The notes beneath the pieces are model-generated. The model saw nothing but the letters and a program-made list of their open reading frames with translations. It did no database searches and was not told the origin of the DNA. The position numbers and the translations under genes were made by a program. Shown piece after piece: positions 25,276 to 33,062 of a stretch of DNA of 64,000 nucleotides (positions are counted from its first letter, which is position 1; each line of letters begins with the position of its first letter). Location: assembly GCF_020404845.1 (NCBI RefSeq), contig NZ_JAIOJZ010000030.1, positions 29,035-93,034 of the forward strand, in the 5' to 3' direction. The DNA is from Streptomyces hyderabadensis. GTDB taxonomy: Bacteria > Actinomycetota > Actinomycetes > Streptomycetales > Streptomycetaceae.

Positions 25276-25772
25276 TGGCGGGCGCGTTTGTCGTAGCGGG
25301 TGGCCAGGGCCTTGTTGTGCTTGAGCTTGTTGAAGCAGCGCTCGACGACGTTACGGCGTCGGTAGGCGGCCCGGTCGAGCCGACAGAGGCTTTCCCGCCG
25401 GCGGATGCGGCCGTTGATCTGGTCGATCCGCTCGGGGATGGCCGCCTTGATGCCGCGTCTGCGCAGGTAGGAGCGGATCTTCGTGGACGAGTAGCCCTTG
25501 TCGGCGACGACCCGTTCGGGCCGGGTCCTGGGCCGGCCGGGTCCGCACCGCTCGATGCGGATGCGGGCCAGGACCTGCTCGAACTGAGTGCAGTCGTTGA
25601 CGTTTCCGGCGGTGATCGTGAAGGCGAGCGGCCGGCCCTGCCCGTCGCAGGCGAGATGGATCTTTGTGGTCAGCCCGCCGCGGGACCGGCCGATCGCCTC
25701 GCCCGGCCGGAGCCCCCTTTTCGGGCCCCGGCCGCGTGCTGGTGGGCTCGCACGGTCGTGGAGTCGACACAC
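25227..25772 (-). CDS. IS5-family transposase, ORF B (catalytic part)
   Basis: Provides the second half of the DDE transposase: AIGRSRGGLTTKIHLACDGQ, the second Asp in RVVADKGYSS and the Glu in RRNVVERCFNKLKHNK. It is in the -1 frame relative to ORF A and overlaps it by about 100 bp. It is probably made as a fusion through slippage on CGA-AAA-GGG-GGC (near 25713-25721), giving the continuous motif AGARK-RGLRPGEAIGRSRGG. The listed start is just the first in-frame codon and is probably not used. Confidence 0.85.
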   Translation of the reverse strand: MCRLHDRASPPARGRGPKRGLRPGEAIGRSRGGLTTKIHLACDGQGRPLAFTITAGNVNDCTQFEQVLARIRIERCGPGRPRTRPERVVADKGYSSTKIRSYLRRRGIKAAIPERIDQINGRIRRRESLCRLDRAAYRRRNVVERCFNKLKHNKALATRYDKRARHYEALVTIACLRIWLA

Positions 25773-26059
25773 GTGACGGTCCAGTCAACCGAGCCGACGG
25801 CATCGCAGCGCTGCTGGACGTGGGCCAGGAGCCGGTCCCAGGTCCCGTCGGCCGACCAGCGGCGGATGCGCTCGTAGACCGTCTTCCACGGCCCGTACCG
25901 CTCGGGAAGATCCCGCCATGCCGCCCCCGTGGACAGCTTCCACAGGATCCCGTTGACCACCTGACGGTGATCGCGCACCGGACGGCCCATCCGCGGCGGA
26001 GCCAGGAACGGCTCGATCACTGCCCACGACTCATCGGTCAGCTCATGACGACGCACCAC
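25670..26059 (-). CDS. IS5-family transposase, ORF A (N-terminal part)
   Basis: 129 residues from GTG at 26059 (or 26056): RRHELTDESWAVIEPFLAPP, the WKLSTGAAWRDLPERYGPW motif and CVDSTTVRAHQHAAGARK, which carries the first catalytic Asp. Frame 0 ends soon after the A-AAA-G slip site. Single product alone would lack the rest of the DDE triad. The layout is the usual one for IS427-group elements. Confidence 0.88.
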   Translation of the reverse strand: MVRRHELTDESWAVIEPFLAPPRMGRPVRDHRQVVNGILWKLSTGAAWRDLPERYGPWKTVYERIRRWSADGTWDRLLAHVQQRCDAVGSVDWTVTCVDSTTVRAHQHAAGARKGGSGRARRSAGPAAG

Positions 26060-26096
26060 GAACAACCCAACGAGCCCACCACTTTGCGGACACGAC

Positions 26097-26336
26097 CTTC
26101 GCCTCACCGCCCTGAACCCCTGCCTTGAGTGCGCCTCCCCGCCTGGTGCGCAAGGCACGCGGGACTGCGATTCGTGCCACGGAACTGGCGAGGTCCTCAG
26201 AGAGACAACACACTGGATTCGCTTTCCACCAGGCGTCCGCGCCGGACAAGGGCTGCGGCTCAGGGGACTGGGCTGGCCGCGAAGGAATGGGGGCGAGGCG
26301 GGGGACCTCTTCGTCGTTGTCCGGATCGAGGGATGA
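26097..26336 (+). pseudogene. DnaJ-like C-terminal remnant cut off by the IS
   Basis: The frame reads LTALNPCLECASPPGAQ, then CDSCHGTGEVLRETTHWIRF, PPGVRAGQGLRLRGLGWPRR and AGDLFVVVRIEG to TGA at 26336. CxxC and CDSCHGTG are the second half of a DnaJ zinc finger and PPGVRxGQxLRL is the DnaJ C-terminal client-binding region. It has no start of its own. It continues the frame that ends ALRSQPFGAVEGL on the other side of the IS, so it was the 3' part of the kinase gene. Confidence 0.8.
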
Positions 26337-26486
26337 CGCCCAACCGACCTGGCATCGAGCCGCGGGGCCTCGGTCGCATGGGACGGCATGAGGGCCAGCG
26401 AGCGGGCGCGTTCGGCTGAATCCCGCCTGGAGCATGGGAAGTTCGCACCCTGCCGCCCGCGCGGACGGGTGGCTACGCTGCCGGGT

Positions 26487-26648
26487 ATGCCGAAGCATCG
26501 TCAGTGGCCCGGCCCGAAGTGGCAGTCCTACGTTGCCGCGCCGGAGCTCCCGTCGTACGACCGGCCGCCGGCCTCAGACATCACCGTCGTGCGTCGCGAC
26601 GGCACTCAGGAGACTCGGCCGGCCCTGGCTGGCGAACCTCACTGGTGA
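26487..26648 (+). CDS. Small proline-rich protein, unknown
   Basis: 53 residues: PKHRQWPGPKWQSYVAAPEL, PSYDRPPASDITVVRRDGTQ, ending GEPHW. It ends nine bases before the first candidate start of the CoiA-like gene and may be co-transcribed with it. There is no strong ribosome-binding site. Family unknown. The preceding 26337-26486 stretch shows no gene. Confidence 0.4.
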   Translation: MPKHRQWPGPKWQSYVAAPELPSYDRPPASDITVVRRDGTQETRPALAGEPHW

Positions 26649-26681
26649 AAATCTGAGGTGGGGCAGCAAGAGGGGGAGCGC

Positions 26682-28508
26682 GTGGCTACAGACAGACGGC
26701 GAATCCAGACAGCGGTGCTGGGCGGTCCGGACTCGGACGAGCCGCTCATGCTGCCAATGGAGGCCATCGAGTTGGATGCCTTCCGACGGCATTACGAGGG
26801 ACACACCTTCTGGTGCGGCACGCTGCTCGGAGGATGCGGCGGGCAGCTGACCACGAAGCTCTACACCGACAAAGTCTGCCATTTCGCGCACTACGCGGAT
26901 CCGGACGGTCTGCCGCAGGCCTGCGGCCGCCATGCCCGCGGCGTGAACAGCGCCGATCACCTGTACGTGAAATCGGCGGCCGCAGCTTGGCTCGACGACA
27001 GCGGCGAGGACGCTCACTTCGACTACGCCCGTCCCGAAGGCGCGCCACTCGGCTCCGTCGTCGACGTCCACTGGTCGCGTGGCGCCCTGCGCGTACACCT
27101 GGACCACGCAGTGCCTCCGGCATGGGACACCGGCCTCGAGCCCGTGCTCGCCCAGACTGTTCCCGTCGAGCGCGACATCCTGATCCGCCGCTGGTACGTG
27201 CACCGGATCCGGCTCGACAGCGACGGCACCGCGCGGCGGGTTCGTATCGGCACCGAGGCCTTCGCCCGGGACACCGAATGGTTCACGCTGGACGACTGCT
27301 ACATGACCGAGCGCGGCCTGACGACCCCGGCTGTGGAACACATCATCCGCTCCCGTACCGCCACCCCGCCATCACGCTGGCCTGCGACGAAGCCCAAGAA
27401 GCAACCGGACGCCGACACTCGCGCACAGGTGCTGCTGCGCCAGCTGGCCAACGCACGCAAAGTCGACGCCGTCGTCGTCGTGACCCGGGTTTGCAACGAC
27501 ATAGCCGACCTGAGCGGCGTGAGCGCGGTAAGGCGAGCCGAACTCGACGACGCCGTACGGGAGGCGCACCTGTGGCTTCAGGGACAAGCCGACGTCCGGC
27601 GCGAGCTGTTCCAGCGTCTGGACCAGGCCGTGGCCGAAGCACACGTCACGGAGGCCCGCGAACTGCTGACCCGCGTCAACGCGACTCAAGCGCACGAGCG
27701 CACCGACGACGAGAACCGCATCGCTGGTGTCGCCGCCTCCTTCATCGCCGCTCGCACCCGGGCACGGGAAGCGGCAGAGGCACAACGCGAGAAGCGACAG
27801 ACGCCGGACTGGGTCGCGCGAGTCGCTGCGGACACGGTACGCCGCGTTCTTTATGACCTTCGATATCGCAATCGGCGCCACATGTCGAAGGCGACGCTGC
27901 ACAGGCACGCGCAGAACCTTGCCGAGAACGCCGCCAAGGCAGGCAAGCACCTCTCCGCGTCCCACCGCCACGAAGTCGAAGGATGGGTGCGACGCTCCGA
28001 AAACGCCCGCAAGGGTGTCGTCCCCGCGGCTCAGGCGCACCCCACCGACCAGAGCACGACACCGGTGAAACCGGACACCGCCCCGAGCGGTGCTGCGAAC
28101 AAACCTGCGGCGCATACGGTCCCGGTGTGGGTGTGGAAAGACCACTATGGAGTTCTGCGAGCCGCCGACCACCAGACCCGTCCCGAAGCCACCGTCCGGC
28201 ACGTCCCGCTTCCCAGAGACGCCGGCCCGCTGCAACGCCTCTACGGCAACCTCACCCGCATGATCACCGAGCGGCAGAACGCCAGCGGCCCCGTGCACGC
28301 CAACCGGAGCACACTGACGGTGCGCCTCTGGGAGACACCCGACGGGCACCTGACCGCAAGCCTCACCCGGCGTAAGGGCGCCACCATCGCGTCCTTGACT
28401 CTGCCCGCCGAACTGGAGCCGCTGCGCGAGTTGCACGCCAAGGTCGCCGCCCAGATGGAAGCCTGCGGGATTCCCCGCCAGCCGTGGACGAAGCACAACA
28501 AGCGATGA
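26682..28508 (+). CDS. CoiA-like N-terminal domain protein, unknown function
   Basis: About 608 residues from GTG at 26682, preceded by AGGGGGAGC; GTG at 26658 is an alternative. The N-terminus has CGTLLGGCGGQLTTKLYTDK, CHFAHYADPDG and CGRHARGVNSADHLYVKSAA. A Cys/His-rich zinc-like motif followed by a nuclease-like HxxxK pattern is seen in competence protein CoiA. The middle (about 250-450) is a long Ala/Arg/Glu-rich helical, coiled-coil-like region. The last 100 residues (TVPVWVWKDHYGVL ... LTVRLWETPDGHLTASLTRR) form a separate beta-rich domain. Related proteins occur in actinobacterial defence and mobile loci. Nuclease activity is inferred. Confidence 0.6.
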   Translation: MATDRRRIQTAVLGGPDSDEPLMLPMEAIELDAFRRHYEGHTFWCGTLLGGCGGQLTTKLYTDKVCHFAHYADPDGLPQACGRHARGVNSADHLYVKSAAAAWLDDSGEDAHFDYARPEGAPLGSVVDVHWSRGALRVHLDHAVPPAWDTGLEPVLAQTVPVERDILIRRWYVHRIRLDSDGTARRVRIGTEAFARDTEWFTLDDCYMTERGLTTPAVEHIIRSRTATPPSRWPATKPKKQPDADTRAQVLLRQLANARKVDAVVVVTRVCNDIADLSGVSAVRRAELDDAVREAHLWLQGQADVRRELFQRLDQAVAEAHVTEARELLTRVNATQAHERTDDENRIAGVAASFIAARTRAREAAEAQREKRQTPDWVARVAADTVRRVLYDLRYRNRRHMSKATLHRHAQNLAENAAKAGKHLSASHRHEVEGWVRRSENARKGVVPAAQAHPTDQSTTPVKPDTAPSGAANKPAAHTVPVWVWKDHYGVLRAADHQTRPEATVRHVPLPRDAGPLQRLYGNLTRMITERQNASGPVHANRSTLTVRLWETPDGHLTASLTRRKGATIASLTLPAELEPLRELHAKVAAQMEACGIPRQPWTKHNKR

Positions 28509-28589
28509 AAGCGGCCCCGCCGCCCGTTGGTGGCGGGGTGGCACGACCACCTCGAGAGCGCGGCCGCTGACGCGAGTGGCTGTGCGGCC

Positions 28590-29450
28590 TCAGGCGGCTG
28601 GTGGCTGGCCAGACGGGGCGGCCTGGTCGGCAGGCTGGTCCAGCTGCTGCTGGCGGCGCCGCTGCTCGTTTCGGTGTTCTTCGACCCGCTGGGTGAACAG
28701 CTTCAGGGCCTGCTGCTCCTGGTCCGCGCCGAAGTCGCTGTAGGGGCCGACACCAAGGGTGAAGGCATTGGCCTCCTCTTCGATGGCGTCAGCGGTCTGG
28801 AGCAGGAAGTAGCTGCGCTCGCGGTACTTGTAATAGCCGGTGAAAGCGGCTGCCACTGTGACAGTGAAACCGATGGACACGATCGTGATGTTCTGCCACG
28901 TGTACTGGTTACGCGTGTCCAGAGCCGCGACGACCGTCGTAGACGCGGAACCAATCATGATGAGGTTCTGCAGCGTGTTGTGGACGCGCCGGTACTTGCG
29001 GCTATCGGTCCGGTGCTGCTCGATGACGCCGGCGACGTCCTCCCGGTAGAGGCTACGCCGTTCCTTCACGGTCGGGTGGTAGAGCGCGCTCAAGAACCGC
29101 AGAGAGTCACGGTTGGTCTCCAAAGCCTCCTCGAGCTCGCCAAGGGTGACGCTCCCCTGTCCCCTCCCTGCCATGAAAGCTGCTGACCCGGACAGCAGCA
29201 GCAGCGCGCCACAGACGATATCGACGCGGACGAACTCAGAAGGGGAGCCCCAGAACAGCGCCGTCCAGAGCGCACCAGTCAGGAAGGCAGCGGCTGCGAT
29301 GAGCAGCATCACGAACTGGTGGAACCTTCTGCGTCTGCGGCGGGTCACGCCCCGTTCCATGTTCCTCACGATCTGCCGGAGATTGCGCAGTGTGGTCCGT
29401 TCGTTGTCGGCGGTCTCCTGCTTGTTCGGCGCTGAGCACCTCTTCTGCAT
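28590..29450 (-). CDS. SLATT-type membrane protein
   Basis: 286 residues. Two N-terminal helices (FHQFVMLLIAAAAFLTGALW and VDIVCGALLLLSGSAAFMAG), a cytoplasmic helical segment, two more hydrophobic helices (LQNLIMIGSASTTVVAAL and ITIVSIGFTVTVAAAFTG) and the motif YRERSYFLLQTADAIEEEAN. This fits SLATT/DUF4231-type proteins, proposed pore-forming effectors next to nucleotide-signal enzymes. No CD-NTase, SLOG or TIR gene is visible beside it, so any defence role is speculative. The tail is Gln/Pro-rich. Start codon uncertain, since the ribosome-binding site is weak. Confidence 0.7.
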   Translation of the reverse strand: MQKRCSAPNKQETADNERTTLRNLRQIVRNMERGVTRRRRRRFHQFVMLLIAAAAFLTGALWTALFWGSPSEFVRVDIVCGALLLLSGSAAFMAGRGQGSVTLGELEEALETNRDSLRFLSALYHPTVKERRSLYREDVAGVIEQHRTDSRKYRRVHNTLQNLIMIGSASTTVVAALDTRNQYTWQNITIVSIGFTVTVAAAFTGYYKYRERSYFLLQTADAIEEEANAFTLGVGPYSDFGADQEQQALKLFTQRVEEHRNEQRRRQQQLDQPADQAAPSGQPPAA

Positions 29451-29520
29451 CGCTCATACGGCGGGGTGCGTCGTCATCGAGACTGCGGGGCACGGATTGT
29501 CCTTCCTCTCATGCTCCCGC

Positions 29521-30093
29521 TCAGCGGGCGAACGCTTCGGTCAGGCTGATGCGGTAGCCGTCCTCTTCCATCAGCACGACGGTGACGCCGAACGGGTCGG
29601 GGTGGTCCAGCTCGATCGGAGTGAAGGAGAAGTTCACTGCGGCCTGGATGGGCGGCACGAGTTCGCCGCCGGGCTGCGGCTCGGGGGCTGGCCTCCAGTC
29701 CGGGGCAACCGATGCCCAGCCCTGGGAGCTGCGGGACAGGAGCTGCTCGCTGTAGGGGAACTGGTGCAGGACGTGCCCGGTCGGGGTGGCGAGCACCATG
29801 TTGAGGCACGGTGCCAGGCCGACGATCGGCAGCTCGCAGGCGGTGGCGACGTCGTGTGTCTCCCAGACGAGGACGACTTCGTCCGCGCCGGCCGCCGCGG
29901 CGATGTTCGCGAGTCCGGCGATCCCGGCGAGCGCGTCCTGGCCGACCTTGAGCGGGCGGACCCAGATCAGCCCGACCAGCCCGCCGCGCACCAGCGGCAT
30001 CATGAGCGGGCGTGGTACGACCCCCTCGCTCAGTGAGGCGGTGTACGTCTCCTTCGCGACGCCAACCAGACCGTTCCACATCCGCGTGTCCAT
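29521..30093 (-). CDS. Conserved-looking protein of unknown function
   Basis: 190 residues from ATG at 30093, preceded by GGGGGCC. It is soluble with an alternating pattern: LMMPLVRGGLVGLIWVRPLK, ADEVVLVWETHDVATACELP, ending DPFGVTVVLMEEDGYRISLT. No catalytic motif or known domain is recognised. It follows the divergent 510-residue gene's control region and precedes the SLATT gene on the same strand by about 70 bp, so the two may form an operon. Confidence 0.65.
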   Translation of the reverse strand: MDTRMWNGLVGVAKETYTASLSEGVVPRPLMMPLVRGGLVGLIWVRPLKVGQDALAGIAGLANIAAAAGADEVVLVWETHDVATACELPIVGLAPCLNMVLATPTGHVLHQFPYSEQLLSRSSQGWASVAPDWRPAPEPQPGGELVPPIQAAVNFSFTPIELDHPDPFGVTVVLMEEDGYRISLTEAFAR

Positions 30094-30338
30094 GGAGGCC
30101 CCCGTATCTCGACTGTTCGTGATCACGGGCGACCCTGCCACGTGGAGTGATGCGGTGTCAGGGCGATGATCGGCCAGCCCTTTCGAGCAGTGGGTGCTGG
30201 GCCGATGAAAGGGAAGCGCCTCCAGGCAGTGCTATGTGGCGTGAATCACAGTAGGTGTCGGCAAAATGAGTGCCGGGTCGGCTCTCTCCCGTCGCAGGTA
30301 GGTGAACAGACTTACCCAAGCGACAAAGGAGGCCCGAG

Positions 30339-31871
30339 ATGTCTGCGGCTTCAACGCCGGACTCGGCACCCGAGGACGCCTCTCAGCGGCCTGCTGCACT
30401 GCCGCCCGAGGCAACAGGAGGGCCGCTCGCCCCTTCAGCTGAGGGGTGCGGCTCGCCCGAAAACAAGGCGCTCGGAGAGCTGGGCGACGCCGGACCCGCG
30501 GAGCCGCTGAACAAGTCCGACCTGACCATGGACGGGCTCGAGCTGGACCAGGGCACCTTCCCATTGCTCGACGACGCCGCCCTGCACTCCGGCGGCCTGG
30601 CTGACGTCGTGGACACGGCCGCCTTCTGGTCCGGCGTCAGCGCCTCCGTCCAACCGCTGATCGGTCCCAGCACGATGCTCAGCGAGCTCACCGAGCGGAG
30701 GAACTTCGGCCTCGCCTCGGTCTTCGCCGGAATCGAGATGGCAGTTCCCCGGCTGCCCAACATCGGAGAGATGGTGGGCCAGTCGCTGCTGGACGGACTG
30801 GGGGCCCGCAATGCCGCGCTGTCGGCGCTGTCCAGCGTCCGGCCCCAGATTCTCTCGATGTCCGAGAACCTGAACTCCGTACTGCCCTCGGTCGTGAACA
30901 CGCTGGGACTGCTGGACGGACTCAACCCCGCCAGGGCGGTCTTGTCCGTTGTCGAGCCGCAGGTCAGCAGTCTGGCGAGCCTGCTGGGATCGGCCGCTCG
31001 CCTGTCATCGATGGCTGACGCCTTCCAGCCGCTGGTCGGTCTTGGTGAACTCGCTCGTCAGCCGCACTTCGCCCTGGCCCCGGTGTTCGAAGGTCTCCCC
31101 GCTCTGGTGCCCCCGCTGCCCAGTCTGGCGAAGATGGCAGAAATGCTCGCACCATCTTTCGCCATCCAGGCGGGAGTGCCGCGGATGATGCGGGAGGCCC
31201 TGCGCACTCTGCCGTCGATGGCGGACCTCATCGGTGGCCATATGGCCGACCTCTTCGCCGGAGTCCGGTCTGTCGCCGACTGGGTGAAGCAGCTCAGGCC
31301 GTCCGTTCTTGCCGAGGCCCGCTACGCCTTCGACGCGTATATGAAGGGCGACACGGTGCCGATGAAGGACTTCCTGCGCCGCTGCCTGCGTCTGTGGCCG
31401 GTGCTGGAGGATCACTGTCAGGCTCTGGCTGTGGCGATGGTCGAGCGTGCGTGGGAGCAGGAGGCCGATCTCACCGACGATCAGTCGGTGCGCAAGGTCC
31501 TGGGCCGGTACGCACGCCAGGGCTGCGACTTGGAACGCGATCACCAGATCTGCGGAGTCTCCATCGGTTACATCCCGGAGGGCTGGGAGCAGCCGGACAC
31601 CGTGCCCCGGGGGCCGGAGGACCTGGTGATCCCCCGCCTCGTTCCTTGGTCCCAGCAGTTCGAGACCGCTCCGGTGCGCTACGTGACAGGCAAGCTGAAT
31701 GAGCAGGAACAGACCCTGGTCCGTGCCTGGTCGGAGAACCACCCCATGACGTGGCCAAAGGCATCGGACCTGGTGCAGCAGGATGAGGCTCAAGGAGAGC
31801 GGGCCCGACGCAAACTGCACCGGCTCGGCATGGAGTGGCGCAGGCGCGAGAACCTCCAGGAGCTGTCGTGA
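30339..31871 (+). CDS. 510-residue protein with internal duplication, unknown
   Basis: A strong AAAGGAGG lies before the ATG. The first 80 residues are Pro/Ala/Gly-rich and probably disordered. Residues about 108-160 and 229-270 repeat a pattern: QPLIGxSTMLSELTERRNFGLASVF versus QPLVGLGELARQPHFALAPVF, each followed by a V-P-x-L-P motif. The C-terminal 180 residues are charged and helical (DFLRRCLRLWPVLEDHCQA, RRKLHRLGMEWRRRENLQEL). No signal peptide or transmembrane helix is clear. It overlaps the next gene by GTGA, so the two form an operon. Function unknown. Confidence 0.8.
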   Translation: MSAASTPDSAPEDASQRPAALPPEATGGPLAPSAEGCGSPENKALGELGDAGPAEPLNKSDLTMDGLELDQGTFPLLDDAALHSGGLADVVDTAAFWSGVSASVQPLIGPSTMLSELTERRNFGLASVFAGIEMAVPRLPNIGEMVGQSLLDGLGARNAALSALSSVRPQILSMSENLNSVLPSVVNTLGLLDGLNPARAVLSVVEPQVSSLASLLGSAARLSSMADAFQPLVGLGELARQPHFALAPVFEGLPALVPPLPSLAKMAEMLAPSFAIQAGVPRMMREALRTLPSMADLIGGHMADLFAGVRSVADWVKQLRPSVLAEARYAFDAYMKGDTVPMKDFLRRCLRLWPVLEDHCQALAVAMVERAWEQEADLTDDQSVRKVLGRYARQGCDLERDHQICGVSIGYIPEGWEQPDTVPRGPEDLVIPRLVPWSQQFETAPVRYVTGKLNEQEQTLVRAWSENHPMTWPKASDLVQQDEAQGERARRKLHRLGMEWRRRENLQELS

Positions 31872-32065
31872 GTACGCCGTCAGACCGGGCGCAGGAGCCG
31901 CTGATGACGGTGCGAGCCGCGGTCATCGTGATTTTGGGCACGCAGATCGCCGTGGCCGCCGGCGTGCTGACCGTGCTGGCAGGGAACACATGGGCTGTCG
32001 CGGTACTGGCTGCCGGGGGCGCTTTCGCTGGCACGGTCGCCTTCGCCCGGTCCGTGATCGGCTGA
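31868..32065 (+). CDS. Small two-helix membrane protein
   Basis: 65 residues, starting at a GTG that overlaps the previous stop as GTGA. Two hydrophobic helices, VRAAVIVILGTQIAVAAGVL and WAVAVLAAGGAFAGTVAFA, are joined by a short loop. Translational coupling means it is made with the 510-residue protein and may anchor or act with it. Family unknown; length and topology recall small holin-like or membrane-partner proteins. Confidence 0.75.
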   Translation: MSTPSDRAQEPLMTVRAAVIVILGTQIAVAAGVLTVLAGNTWAVAVLAAGGAFAGTVAFARSVIG

Positions 32066-32143
32066 ACCGGCCCGGGCGAACAGTGCGCCCGGGCCGACGC
32101 CGTGCCCGCGACACTAGGCGACAGACCCCCTACGGTTCGCACC

Positions 32144-32302
32144 ATGACAAAAGTGATCCTGATGTACGGCCCGGCGCACGGGCGGACTCTCACCACTGAA
32201 GCAGGAGAAGGAGAGGTGCTACGTGAGGCCGGTTGGAGCTACCAGCTGACCGACGACCTTGACGATCATGGAAGACGCATCGCCAAGGCGTACATGGACT
32301 GA
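32144..32302 (+). CDS. Short conserved-looking protein
   Basis: 52 residues: TKVILMYGPAHGRTLTTEAG then WSYQLTDDLDDHGRRIAKAY. No Shine-Dalgarno before the ATG, so translation may be leaderless. A strong hairpin at 32317-32349 ends the transcript, giving a one-gene unit. Family not recognised. Confidence 0.55.
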   Translation: MTKVILMYGPAHGRTLTTEAGEGEVLREAGWSYQLTDDLDDHGRRIAKAYMD

Positions 32303-32316
32303 TAGATCAGCCGTGT

Positions 32317-32349
32317 CGGGGCAGTGCCTTCCTCGATAGCACTGCCCCG
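32317..32349. terminator. Strong hairpin terminator
   Basis: CGGGGCAGTGC (32317-32327) pairs perfectly with GCACTGCCCCG (32339-32349) around an 11-nt loop. It lies 15 bp past the stop of the 52-residue gene and just before the toxin-antitoxin operator. Confidence 0.85.
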
Positions 32350-32353
32350 GCGG

Positions 32354-32370
32354 TTCTACCGGCGGTAGAA
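32354..32370. promoter_or_regulatory. Palindromic operator of the toxin-antitoxin pair
   Basis: TTCTACC-GGC-GGTAGAA is a perfect 7-bp-arm palindrome, eight bases before the antitoxin ATG. Ribbon-helix-helix antitoxins bind such short palindromes to repress their own operon. Confidence 0.75.
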
Positions 32371-32378
32371 TCCTTGGT

Positions 32379-32633
32379 ATGAGCAAGCCGACGAGCATCA
32401 AGACCAGCGAGGAAGTGCGCAACCGGCTGCGCATTCTCGCCGAGGAGCGCGGCACCACTATCACCGAGCTGCTGGAGGAGCTGGCCACGCGCGAGCTCAC
32501 GGAAGCCGAGCGGGAGCAGCGTGCTGTTGAGGCCGCCCGCGAGCTCGGCATTGAGTACACCGAGCAGGTTCAGCAGGTGGGCCAGGAGGCCTGGGCGAAG
32601 ATCCGCGCCCACCAGGGCGGCGCCGCCGCATGA
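32379..32633 (+). CDS. Ribbon-helix-helix antitoxin
   Basis: 84 residues. The N-terminus KPTSIKTSEEVRNRLRILAE then RGTTITELLEELATREL is a ribbon-helix-helix DNA-binding domain, and the C-terminal 40 residues form the toxin-binding tail. The stop overlaps the toxin start as ATGA, assuring coupled synthesis. It is expected to neutralise the PIN protein and repress from the palindrome at 32354-32370. Confidence 0.88.
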   Translation: MSKPTSIKTSEEVRNRLRILAEERGTTITELLEELATRELTEAEREQRAVEAARELGIEYTEQVQQVGQEAWAKIRAHQGGAAA

Positions 32634-33004
32634 ACCTGACGGCCGTCCTGGACCACACGGCTCTGGCCGCCCTGTACCGCGCGGACTCCTTCTTCACGGG
32701 CCTCTACATCGAGGCCTCTCGCGGCACCGGCCGTGTCATCATTCCCTCCCTCTCCGTGCTCGCTGCCGAGCGGCAGGTTGCGGGGGCAGGCAAGCATGCG
32801 GCATCCCTGCGGTTTGCGGAGAACGTTCCGTTCACCGCAGCGCACGCAGTGGATGCTATGGACTGGAGAAACGTGGACTGGCCGGTGGCTCACGCTGCTG
32901 CGATCGCCTGGCACGCGGCGAAGGCGGGAGAGTCACTGACGGTCCTGTCGCTGGAACCTGAGTTGTACGCGGGTACCGGCATCACTCCGCTGAACCCCAC
33001 TTGA
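32630..33004 (+). CDS. PIN-domain-like toxin (VapC type)
   Basis: 124 residues: LTAVLDHTALAALYRADSFF carries the first acidic residue, followed by IEASRGTGRVIIPSLSVLAAE and FTAAHAVDAMDW. The late region WPVAHAAAIAWHAAKAGESL then VLSLEPELYAG resembles the second acidic cluster, although the typical TxDxD reads LSLEPE. It is shorter on acidic residues than classic VapC, so nuclease activity needs checking. Coupled to the upstream antitoxin. Confidence 0.75.
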   Translation: MNLTAVLDHTALAALYRADSFFTGLYIEASRGTGRVIIPSLSVLAAERQVAGAGKHAASLRFAENVPFTAAHAVDAMDWRNVDWPVAHAAAIAWHAAKAGESLTVLSLEPELYAGTGITPLNPT

Positions 33005-33024
33005 CCTGCACCGTCTTGGACGAA

Positions 33025-33054
33025 GGGGGCTCTTTCCCACTGGAAACAGCCCCC
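33025..33054. terminator. Bidirectional terminator
   Basis: GGGGGCTCTTTCC (33025-33037) pairs with GGAAACAGCCCCC (33042-33054) with one mismatch and a 4-nt loop. It lies between the rightward toxin gene and the leftward STAND fragment and serves both. Confidence 0.8.
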
Positions 33055-33062
33055 GCCCTTGT

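Larger units (their letters stand above)
25211..26097 (-). mobile_element. Complete IS5-family insertion sequence (IS427-like)
   Basis: 887 bp bounded by perfect 17-bp inverted repeats, GGTCGTGTCCGCAAAGT (25211-25227) and its complement (26081-26097). It encodes a transposase in two overlapping frames on the minus strand. Flanks read CTT on the left and TTC on the right, compatible with a 2-3 bp target duplication. It separates the kinase gene from its DnaJ-like 3' part. The element looks intact and recent. Confidence 0.9.
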
